From Methanosarcinales archaeon (GTDB taxonomy: Archaea > Halobacteriota > Syntropharchaeia > Alkanophagales > Methanospirareceae): a stretch of 14,155 nt of DNA. Every line of letters begins with the position of its first letter. The stretch's first letter is position 1. Position numbers and translations under genes: made by a program. Positions 7,137 through 12,841 of the stretch are shown here, in pieces. The notes beneath the pieces were generated by a model that saw only the letters and a list, made by a program, of their open reading frames with translations, did no database searches and was not told where the DNA came from. The stretch lies in the NCBI GenBank assembly GCA_025464425.1, contig JAODGV010000081.1, forward strand, positions 1-14,155, read 5' to 3'.

Positions 7137-7562
7137 ATGGAAGAAGGCAGGATAGTAACACTGATAGGCGAGAAGCTGGCGAAGGAGGGCGAGGAGTTCA
7201 TCTTCCTCGGCATGGCAAATAAGTGTGATGAGTGCAGATTGAAGAGGGTGTGTGCTAACCTCGAACTCGGCAGGAGATACCGGGTGGTTAAGGTACGGGA
7301 GGATATCAGGCACGATTGTTACATACATGAAGGTGGTGTCTCGGTCGTTGAGGTGATAGAACCGCCGATAAAGGCGATAGTCAACGCTAAACATGCGCTG
7401 AAAGGCTCGAAGATCATATTCAAGCCAGTGAATAATAGCGAGCCTGCACTGCATGATTTATGCCATCCCGCAGGACTCAGGGATGGCGATAGGTGCACGG
7501 TTGTGAATGTACTGGATGATCTGCCGGGCGGGTTGAAGCTTGTGGAACTGAAACGGGAGTGA
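7137..7562 (+). CDS. UPF0179 family protein (archaeal conserved, Cys-rich)
   Basis: The 141-residue protein matches UPF0179 (COG1860), an archaea-restricted family of unknown function. The N-terminal TLIGEKLAKEGEEFIFLG is a family signature. Four cysteines follow: Cys30-x2-Cys33 and Cys39 (KCDECRLKRVC), then Cys61 (RHDCYIHEGG). This arrangement could hold a zinc ion or Fe-S cluster. VVEVIEPPIKA and the C-terminal HDLCHPAGLRDGDRC add two more cysteines. The pattern of short basic strands is reminiscent of a nucleic-acid binding protein, but that is only an impression. It lies between egsA (10-base gap) and the marker 12 gene (TGATG overlap at 7560-7564), so the three are very probably one operon. 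Confidence 0.9.
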   Translation: MEEGRIVTLIGEKLAKEGEEFIFLGMANKCDECRLKRVCANLELGRRYRVVKVREDIRHDCYIHEGGVSVVEVIEPPIKAIVNAKHALKGSKIIFKPVNNSEPALHDLCHPAGLRDGDRCTVVNVLDDLPGGLKLVELKRE

Positions 7563-8503
7563 TGTTCGTAGGTATAGACCACGGAACTTCTGGAATACGA
7601 TTCGCAGGTATAAATGCTACAGATAAAGAGACAGAATCCGTGAAGATTTTCGAGCTGTTACGGAGTGAAGCAGCGGTGATGCAGTCTGAAGCGATAGTGA
7701 GGAGTATAGAAAAAGCCCTGGGAACGGATAAGATAGAGCTCATTGCTATGACTTATTCGATGGGTGATGGCTTCTCGAAGATAAAAGCTATAAATGATGT
7801 CCCGGACAGGGGCTTGAAATGCGAGGGTGGCGCAGGCACGATGGTTGGTGGTGGTACGAAAGTGTTCGATGCCATAAAAGGATCTGGCTTACCTGCTATA
7901 CTTATACCGGGCATACACGCCGGCAGTGAGAATATAGACCCGAGAATGCGGTTATTCTCACATTGCGCGAGTCCTGAGAAGGTCGGTGTTGCATATCATA
8001 TACACAAAAAGGGTTTTGAGAACTTCGTATTCTCTGACGTCAGTTCCAATACGGTGACGTTATGCGTGGTGAATGGAGTGATAATAGGTGGTATAGATGC
8101 GTGCATTGGCGCCCCCGGGCTTTATCAGGGTCCTATTGATCTTCAACTGATACGTGATATAGACAATGGGGATTTGAGTGCAAATGAAGCCTTTTCACGT
8201 GCCGGTGTATTGAGTAAGCGGATAGCACATCCTGTTGAGACCCTGGCGTTATTCGTGGCAATGGAGCTATCAGCAATGCGTGTTGTCATGAACGCCCACG
8301 GCATAACTGATTATGCTATTTTCTTAACGGGCTCAGAGGGCGAGAAAGAGCACTTTGCAGCGCGTATAGCCCGGCTACTGGACTTTAAAGGTAAGATAAG
8401 CAGAGTAACGCGGTACAGCGCAGCGATCGGGTGTGCTGAGATAGCAAGAGATGTATATCATGGTGAGCGAGAAATAATGGGTATCCCGGTAGAGTTTGGA
8501 TAA
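7562..8503 (+). CDS. Methanogenesis marker protein 12 / DUF1464 family (ASKHA-like)
   Basis: The 313-residue protein opens with FVGIDHGTSGIRFAGI, the phosphate-binding start of the acetate and sugar kinase/Hsp70/actin fold. Later FVFSDVSSNTVTLCVV (about 155-170) fits the second phosphate motif, and GGIDACIGAPGLYQGPIDL and FLTGSEGE the adenosine side. This matches the DUF1464 family (annotated as a predicted butyrate kinase) and its subfamily methanogenesis marker 12. By comparative genomics that subfamily is tied to methanogens and their methyl-coenzyme M reductase-bearing relatives. The substrate is unknown. I chose the ATG at 7562, which overlaps the UPF0179 stop (TGATG), over the GTG one codon earlier. 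GGGAG at 7555-7559 could serve as a close ribosome binding site. Its stop lies 9 bases from the convergent aIF2-beta stop. Confidence 0.82.
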   Translation: MFVGIDHGTSGIRFAGINATDKETESVKIFELLRSEAAVMQSEAIVRSIEKALGTDKIELIAMTYSMGDGFSKIKAINDVPDRGLKCEGGAGTMVGGGTKVFDAIKGSGLPAILIPGIHAGSENIDPRMRLFSHCASPEKVGVAYHIHKKGFENFVFSDVSSNTVTLCVVNGVIIGGIDACIGAPGLYQGPIDLQLIRDIDNGDLSANEAFSRAGVLSKRIAHPVETLALFVAMELSAMRVVMNAHGITDYAIFLTGSEGEKEHFAARIARLLDFKGKISRVTRYSAAIGCAEIARDVYHGEREIMGIPVEFG

Positions 8504-8512
8504 ATGACATAC

Positions 8513-8950
8513 TCACCTTCTCCTGCCCCCGCCCTTTATCTTCGCTATCGGTCTGATAGCACCACAGGCATCACATTTTAATACCCAGATGCGTTCCATC
8601 TTCGAGAAGTGTGTATCGGGCTTCTTACATTCCCAGCATAACACGTATTCGTGTATGAACCGCTGGATCTGGCGCTGCACCTCATCGTGAGAGAATCTAC
8701 CCTGGAATATCGCCCTGCTGCCCTCTATTCTGCCCGCAGTACCCAGCTCACTCAGCAGGAACTTCATTACATAATCGGGTTCGCGGTTTATGTAGTTACA
8801 AATCGCGTCAAAATTATCGAAGATGGTGGTTTTACCCTCGATAAAGACCCTCGCACGTGGTATAACAAACCGTGAATCACTGCTCTTCACACTCTCTTGT
8901 AACATGCCAAAAGCACGATCCAGCAGTTTCTCATATTCCGAATCTTCCAT
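8513..8950 (-). CDS. eif2b: Translation initiation factor aIF2, beta subunit
   Basis: The 145-residue protein is the beta subunit of aIF2, which with alpha and gamma delivers initiator Met-tRNA to the small ribosomal subunit. After a short N-terminal helix (YEKLLDRAF), the core domain shows RFVIPRARVFIEGKTT (28-42), FDAICNYINREPDYVMKFLLSELGT and GRFSHDEVQRQI. A C-terminal zinc ribbon has Cys105, Cys108, Cys126 and Cys129 (CWEC and CDAC), and a basic tail GGGRRR. The start at 8950 is set by a strong AGGTGAG just upstream. The frame stays open back through the tRNA gene, but upstream codons are clearly not part of the protein. It is the last gene of the minus-strand translation cluster and converges with the marker 12 gene. 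Confidence 0.96.
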   Translation of the reverse strand: MEDSEYEKLLDRAFGMLQESVKSSDSRFVIPRARVFIEGKTTIFDNFDAICNYINREPDYVMKFLLSELGTAGRIEGSRAIFQGRFSHDEVQRQIQRFIHEYVLCWECKKPDTHFSKMERIWVLKCDACGAIRPIAKIKGGGRRR

Positions 8951-8953
8951 ATT

Positions 8954-8960
8954 CTCACCT
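8954..8960 (-). promoter_or_regulatory. Shine-Dalgarno site of aIF2-beta
   Basis: On the minus strand this is AGGTGAG, a near-perfect match to the complement of the archaeal 16S 3' end, 3-4 bases before the ATG at 8950. It decides the start against two upstream in-frame Met codons, one at 8989 and one within the tRNA region. A leadered start also fits with the gene being read from a transcript that begins upstream of the tRNA. Confidence 0.75.
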
Positions 8961-8993
8961 TTTACCCCTGACCATTTATTATCAGCCATACAG

Positions 8994-9079
8994 CGCCGAG
9001 GAAGGGATTCGAACCCTTGCGTCCCGTGAGGGACACCGGCTCTCAAGGCCGGCGCTTTTGTCCACTAAGCTACCTCGGC
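8994..9079 (-). tRNA. tRNA-Ser (anticodon UGA)
   Basis: The 86-base minus-strand sequence folds as a class II tRNA. The acceptor stem is GCCGAGG pairing with CCTCGGC, with a 3-bp D stem (GCT/AGC). The anticodon stem CCGGC/GCCGG encloses the loop CTTGAGA with anticodon TGA (9045-9043). The long variable arm (TGTCCCTCACGGGACG) and the T arm with GGTTCGAATCC follow. The discriminator base is G73, as expected for serine, and CCA is not encoded. The long variable arm with a UGA anticodon makes serine (UCA codons) secure. It lies 26 bases after rpl37e and 43 bases before aIF2-beta on the same strand, so it may be cut out of a protein-coding transcript. Confidence 0.97.
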
Positions 9080-9105
9080 TTGCTGCTCCTCGGTTCAGCG
9101 CAGCT

Positions 9106-9276
9106 TCATGGCTTCTTCTTCCTCCAGTTCGGGTATTTCCTCATTCGTCGTGATTTGCCAAAACCGCATGCCACGCAGTATTTACCATGTATACTGAAGG
9201 AATGCCTGCCACAGCGTCTGCACTGCATGTGCGATCTCTTCTGGCGCTTGCCCATAGAAGGTGTACCTTTTACCAT
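9106..9276 (-). CDS. rpl37e: Large-subunit ribosomal protein eL37
   Basis: A 56-residue basic protein of the 50S subunit. MVKGTPSMGKRQKRSHMQCR is the usual start. A zinc ribbon is formed by Cys19, Cys22, Cys34 and Cys37 (CRRC and CVAC), and the protein ends in the basic YPNWRKKKP. The length is normal for archaeal eL37. Its ATG overlaps the last codons of the upstream lsm gene by 7 bases, an arrangement widely conserved in archaea. GGAGAG just before the ATG (within lsm) can serve as its ribosome binding site. Confidence 0.97.
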   Translation of the reverse strand: MVKGTPSMGKRQKRSHMQCRRCGRHSFSIHGKYCVACGFGKSRRMRKYPNWRKKKP

Positions 9277-9566
9277 CTCTCCTTATCCTCTTTCCTGGTC
9301 GACTCTCCTTCCTTATCCGTATCCTTCGGCTCTGTTGGCGATATAAAGACGACGTTATCCCCCCTTACCAGTATCTCACCCAGAATGTTCTTCACCGTCG
9401 AATCTGCATTCAGCTCCTCCGCATCGTTCAGCAGCAGATTCATGTGCATGTCATAACCTGCCAGTATCCCCCGGAACTCCCTGCCACCTCGTATCTTCAC
9501 TATTACTGGCGATTTCAGTGATCTGTTCAATATGTCCAATGGTTTGGGTCTATCCACCATGCTCAT
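9270..9566 (-). CDS. lsm: Sm-like archaeal protein (LSm / SmAP1)
   Basis: The 98-residue protein forms heptameric rings that bind U-rich RNA and associate with RNA processing factors such as RNase P. The Sm1 motif is at about 19-50 (SPVIVKIRGGREFRGILAGY and MNLLLNDAEE) and the Sm2 motif at 60-76 (NILGEILVRGDNVVFIS). After the fold there is an unusually long charged tail (PTEPKDTDKEGESTRKEDKERW), longer than in most archaeal LSm proteins, which often end soon after the last strand. Starts at 9569 (GTG), 9566 and 9560 (ATG) are all possible; 9566 best fits the AGGAAGAGAG upstream. It overlaps rpl37e by 7 bases and diverges from rpl15e. Confidence 0.95.
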   Translation of the reverse strand: MSMVDRPKPLDILNRSLKSPVIVKIRGGREFRGILAGYDMHMNLLLNDAEELNADSTVKNILGEILVRGDNVVFISPTEPKDTDKEGESTRKEDKERW

Positions 9567-9674
9567 CACTCTCTTCCTTACTTACTTCGCTAATCTTGCT
9601 CTCCACTTTATAATTGTTTTGAATTATTAATATCATCATAGCTTATATTTTATCCTATCAGGAGTAGAAGAGCG
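9567..9674. promoter_or_regulatory. Divergent lsm/rpl15e promoter region
   Basis: The 108-bp gap has two TATA candidates. TTATATTTTA at 9643-9652 (plus strand) lies about 27 bases before the rpl15e ATG at 9675, so that mRNA would be leaderless or have a very short leader; an AGGAG at 9660-9664 is present as well. AATTATAAAGT at 9605-9615, read on the minus strand, lies about 44 bases before the lsm ATG, giving a leader of about 20 bases that contains AGGAAGAGAG. Both directions drive translation and RNA genes. Confidence 0.5.
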
Positions 9675-10196
9675 ATGGTGAAGTCATTTTATGAATATAT
9701 AGGGGAGGCATGGAAGAAGCCGGGCGAGTCGTATGTGGGCGAATTGAGGCGCGAAAGGCTTATAGAATGGCGTAGAGAACCTGCAATTGTCCGGCTTGAG
9801 CATCCAACAAGGTTGGATCGTGCACGAACTCTCGGCTACAAGGCAAAAAAGGGTATTATCGTGGTGCGAGTGAAGGTCAGGCGAGGCGGCAGGCGCAAGC
9901 AGAGACCGAGGAAGGGCAGGAGACCGAAGAGGATGGGCGTACATAAGATAAACCCGCGTAAAAGCCTGCAGCGTATTGCAGAGGAGCGAGTAGCGCGCAA
10001 ATACCCAAATATGGAAGTCCTCAATTCGTACTGGGTAGCAGAAGACGGCAAGCGTAAATGGTTTGAGGTGATACTTGTCGAACCTGCGAACCCCATGATA
10101 AAATCTGATAAGAGCCTCAACTGGATCGCTCGCCAGAGGGGGCGAGCATTTAGAGGGCTAACTTCTGCTGGTAAAAAAGGAAGAGCTCTGGTTTGA
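9675..10196 (+). CDS. rpl15e: Large-subunit ribosomal protein eL15 (short C-terminus)
   Basis: This is eL15, a basic 50S protein. The N-terminal KSFYEYIGEAWKKP, the HPTRLDRARTLGYKAKKG stretch, the arginine-rich VRRGGRRKQRPRKGRRPKRMG loop and RAFRGLTSAGKK near the end are all diagnostic. At 173 residues it is about 20 shorter than the usual archaeal protein (about 190-196): the normal Arg/Lys-rich tail after RGLTSAGKK is replaced by GRALV and a stop. I looked for the missing tail in the other frames just downstream and did not find it, so this looks like true shortening rather than a frameshift. Its stop overlaps the DUF763 start (TGATG at 10194-10198). Confidence 0.97.
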   Translation: MVKSFYEYIGEAWKKPGESYVGELRRERLIEWRREPAIVRLEHPTRLDRARTLGYKAKKGIIVVRVKVRRGGRRKQRPRKGRRPKRMGVHKINPRKSLQRIAEERVARKYPNMEVLNSYWVAEDGKRKWFEVILVEPANPMIKSDKSLNWIARQRGRAFRGLTSAGKKGRALV

Positions 10197-11281
10197 TGGA
10201 CAGGACGGGTGTGGTGGATCTGCCACTTCATGGTGGCTCGGCACCGTACTGGCTGGTGAAGCGAATGAAGAGCCTGGCTCATGCCATCCTTGAGCTGATG
10301 GTTGATGAGTACGGCGTTGACGGTGTGATAGAGAGGCTGGCAGACCCGCTATGGTTCCAGTCGCTCTCATGCGTGCTCGCTTATGACTGGCACAGTAGTG
10401 GCACCACAACGGTGGTCTGTGGTGTATTGAAGTCCGTGATAGAGCCCGGAGAGTTTGGTATCGGTATCGCGGGTGGCAAAGGTAAGAGATCGCTGAATAC
10501 GTTATCAGATATAGAGGAGATAGGGACAAAGCTGGGGCTCAGTGATGCAAGGATAGAGGAGCTGAAATATGCCAGCAGGATAGCCGCCAAGGTGGATAAC
10601 GCCTGTATTCAGGATGGTTATCAGCTGTATCATCACACGATGATTATCACGGAGAAAGGCGAATGGGCGGTGATACAGCAGGGTATGAATCCTGTCAACA
10701 GATATGCAAGGCGGTATCACTGGCTATCTTCTGCTATTAATAGATATGATGAGGAACCGCATCGTGGCATCGTGGGCTTTCTGCACAGTCATGTCCTGAA
10801 TATGACCGCAAAGGATAGCAGAGAATGCCGTGAAGTATCTCTTGACCTGGTTAAGGACAGAGAACTGAAACGATTGTACCATGAGCTTGAATCTGGTATC
10901 AGGTTGAAGATGAAGGATAAGGGGCAAAGCACACTCTTCAATTTCAACACCATGGCGAGGGATGATGAGTGCGTACCGCCAAATGTGAGGCTACCGAGGC
11001 GGGTGAACTGGGATGCGCTTCGCATCGCGTATGAGAATCAGCCATCGAATTTTGAGGAGCTTATCGCTATTCGCGGTGTGGGACCCGCGACGGTACGGGC
11101 TTTAGCGCTCATTGCTGAGTTGATATACGGTACGAGCCCGAGCTGGCGAGACCCTGTTAAGTTCTCCTTCGCGTTTGGTGGCAAAGATGGCGTACCTTAT
11201 CCTGTGGACAGGCGCAGGATGGATGAGACCACGGAGATATTGCGTACAGTGCTGAGGGAAGCGAAGAAGAAAATAGTATGA
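10196..11281 (+). CDS. DUF763 family protein with C-terminal helix-hairpin-helix
   Basis: The 361-residue protein matches DUF763 (COG1415). The N-terminal DRTGVVDLPLHGGSAPYWL is the family hallmark. Conserved core stretches are DPLWFQSLSCVLAYDWHSSGTTT (51-72), the acidic/aromatic DGYQLYHHTMIITEKGEWAVIQQGM (140-164) and GFLHSHVLNMTAKDSRECRE (194-212). Residues 286-311 (FEELIAIRGVGPATVRALALIAELIYG) form a helix-hairpin-helix, a non-sequence-specific DNA-binding motif. His, Asp and Glu residues in the 136-165 and 198-211 blocks could make a catalytic site, so a role in DNA repair or recombination is plausible but unproven. The ATG at 10196 is chosen over the TTG one codon earlier. It overlaps eL15 upstream (TGATG) and UPF0280 downstream (ATGA), suggesting coupled translation. 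Confidence 0.92.
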   Translation: MDRTGVVDLPLHGGSAPYWLVKRMKSLAHAILELMVDEYGVDGVIERLADPLWFQSLSCVLAYDWHSSGTTTVVCGVLKSVIEPGEFGIGIAGGKGKRSLNTLSDIEEIGTKLGLSDARIEELKYASRIAAKVDNACIQDGYQLYHHTMIITEKGEWAVIQQGMNPVNRYARRYHWLSSAINRYDEEPHRGIVGFLHSHVLNMTAKDSRECREVSLDLVKDRELKRLYHELESGIRLKMKDKGQSTLFNFNTMARDDECVPPNVRLPRRVNWDALRIAYENQPSNFEELIAIRGVGPATVRALALIAELIYGTSPSWRDPVKFSFAFGGKDGVPYPVDRRRMDETTEILRTVLREAKKKIV

Positions 11282-11976
11282 GAGAGCATTTCACGTTGAA
11301 GGAGACTTCTGTCTGGATTACCGCAGATGAGCAACGGTATATAGAGATAGCGAAGGCGCGTATAAAGGAGCAGAGGAAGGAACTGGAACGGTTCATACGG
11401 TGGCATCCCTTCTTCCTCGTTACTCTCGAGCCCTATGAGATAGGAGAGGATAAAGAAGTGCCGGAAGTGGCACAGCGCATGATAATGGCATCTTCACTTT
11501 TTGGGCTCGGACCCATGTCCGCAGTTGCTGGTACATTAGCGGAACTGGCGGTGGAGGCTATGCAAGATGCTGGCGCCACCCATGCGATAGTTGATAATGG
11601 TGGTGATGTGGCATTGATAAATGACCGGGAGATACTGGTTGGCATCCATGCGGGTAACAGCCCGTTCTCCAACCGCATAGCACTCAGAATTGAGCCTTCT
11701 TCCGCTATTATCGGTATATGCACGTCTTCCGGGACGGTCGGGCATTCTATAAGTTTCGGCTATGCCGATGCGGCGACGGTTATAGGCAGTAGCGCATCGG
11801 TATCAGATGCCGCGGCAACTGCGCTCGGCAATCACATCACCGATGAGGATAATATACATGATGTTTTTCGTGTCATCAGCCATGCAAAAGACGTAAAAGG
11901 TGCTCTGATAATATACCGTGATGTACTTGCGAAATGGGGGGATGTGCCACCGATAGTTTTAAGTACCAATCCTTAA
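11278..11976 (+). CDS. UPF0280 family protein (ApbE-superfamily-like)
   Basis: The 232-residue protein matches UPF0280 (COG2122), common in methanogens and of unknown function. Family stretches are HFTLKETSVWITAD near the start, GLGPMSAVAGTLAELAVEAM (76-95), VDNGGDVAL (105-113), and GICTSSGTVGHSISFGYADAATV (146-168) followed by SVSDAAATALGN. The GGD, TSSG and AD-AT elements recall the flavin-transferase ApbE, placing it in that superfamily, though whether it binds flavin cannot be told from here. Its ATG overlaps the DUF763 stop by 4 bases. Its last 18 bases overlap the end of the convergent nadX gene. Confidence 0.9.
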   Translation: MREHFTLKETSVWITADEQRYIEIAKARIKEQRKELERFIRWHPFFLVTLEPYEIGEDKEVPEVAQRMIMASSLFGLGPMSAVAGTLAELAVEAMQDAGATHAIVDNGGDVALINDREILVGIHAGNSPFSNRIALRIEPSSAIIGICTSSGTVGHSISFGYADAATVIGSSASVSDAAATALGNHITDEDNIHDVFRVISHAKDVKGALIIYRDVLAKWGDVPPIVLSTNP

Positions 11977-12795
11977 GGGATAGGCAATACCTTTGAGAGT
12001 TGCGATAGCGGATAGAGCAGCCAGATGGCTCGTTCTGGGGTTAGAAGGCGATGGCACGTTCTCCACACGCACGAACATCCTGCCGAATTCGCCAATCACT
12101 TCTATTTCATGCACGTTCTCGGTTGCTCCCGGGTCTGCAACGATTTTAACCTTGGTGGATTCCGGACCGATACCAGCGATACTCAACGATGCAGCAACAT
12201 TTACATTCTCAGGGAAATGCTTCACCGCTTCCCTCGCCGAGCCCACAAAGAGTATCTGCTCCTTATCTATTCTTGAGAGGACTATACCCTGCTCTTTCAC
12301 GTATTTATTGCCCTCAAACCCCTGCGGGGGTTTCCTCGTGGTTAATTCCACGGTATGTATACCGCCAATAGCGCCTGATTTCAAGCCATCTATACCTGCA
12401 ATAGCGCCAGATGGTATGTATACCCTGCAGCTGTTCCTTCGGGCTATACGTACAATCTCATCAAATAGACCCTCATAGCATATCAGTGCACCAACACTCA
12501 GGATCATCACGTCCTTACCGGCGTTAAGTGCCGGAATAACGAATTCACGTACCGCTTCCTGCGAGGCACATTCTATTAACAGGTCCACAGCATCGAGACT
12601 CGCTGTGAGGTCTTTGCTGCCTGAGATCGTTATCGCGGGTCTCTTACTCAACTTGGTAACCAGAGCTTCTATACGCTCCGGGTGGTTGTCAATCAGCAAT
12701 TTCAGTTCCATTCCCAGCTCTTCTTTACTGTCTATTGCATTACATATCTCCGTTCCTATTGCTCCACAGCCGACTACACCCACTCGCAGTACCAT
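11959..12795 (-). CDS. nadX: L-aspartate dehydrogenase
   Basis: The 278-residue enzyme oxidises L-aspartate with NAD(P)+ to iminoaspartate, the substrate of quinolinate synthase NadA in de novo NAD synthesis. A Rossmann motif GVVGCGAIGTEI lies at 6-17. SVGALICYEGLFDEI (100-114) and IPSGAIAGIDGLKSGAIGG (127-145) are family blocks. FPENVNVAASLSIAG holds the NAD-contacting Asn199, and the catalytic His229 is found in ENVHEIEV exactly 30 residues later, the family spacing. NPRTSHLAALSAIATL closes the protein. It diverges from nadC, the third enzyme of the pathway, with a 46-bp gap and an apparent shared TATA box. The 3' end overlaps UPF0280 tail to tail by 18 bases. Confidence 0.95.
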   Translation of the reverse strand: MVLRVGVVGCGAIGTEICNAIDSKEELGMELKLLIDNHPERIEALVTKLSKRPAITISGSKDLTASLDAVDLLIECASQEAVREFVIPALNAGKDVMILSVGALICYEGLFDEIVRIARRNSCRVYIPSGAIAGIDGLKSGAIGGIHTVELTTRKPPQGFEGNKYVKEQGIVLSRIDKEQILFVGSAREAVKHFPENVNVAASLSIAGIGPESTKVKIVADPGATENVHEIEVIGEFGRMFVRVENVPSPSNPRTSHLAALSAIATLKGIAYPLRIGT

Positions 12796-12812
12796 CTCAT
12801 TAAGATTCTTAA

Positions 12813-12821
12813 CTTTATAAG
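12813..12821. promoter_or_regulatory. Shared symmetrical TATA box for nadX and nadC
   Basis: CTTTATAAG is the only good TATA element in the 46-bp nadX-nadC gap. It contains the perfect palindrome TTATAA (12815-12820). Its centre is 22-23 bases from the nadX ATG (12795) and 24-25 bases from the nadC ATG (12842), the spacing expected if both transcripts start at or next to their start codons. Neither gene has a convincing Shine-Dalgarno sequence, which fits leaderless mRNAs in both directions. Confidence 0.55.
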
Positions 12822-12841
12822 TAAAGATATTCTTGCGAGAG

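Noticed and set aside
8951..9046. N-terminal extension of aIF2-beta through the tRNA gene
   Set aside because: The frame is open only because the tRNA lacks stops in it. A strong AGGTGAG sits right before the ATG at 8950, and the extra residues do not resemble the family.
9882..9945. Arg/Gly/Lys-rich purine-rich repeats-like stretch
   Set aside because: This is the normal basic loop of eL15, not a DNA repeat.
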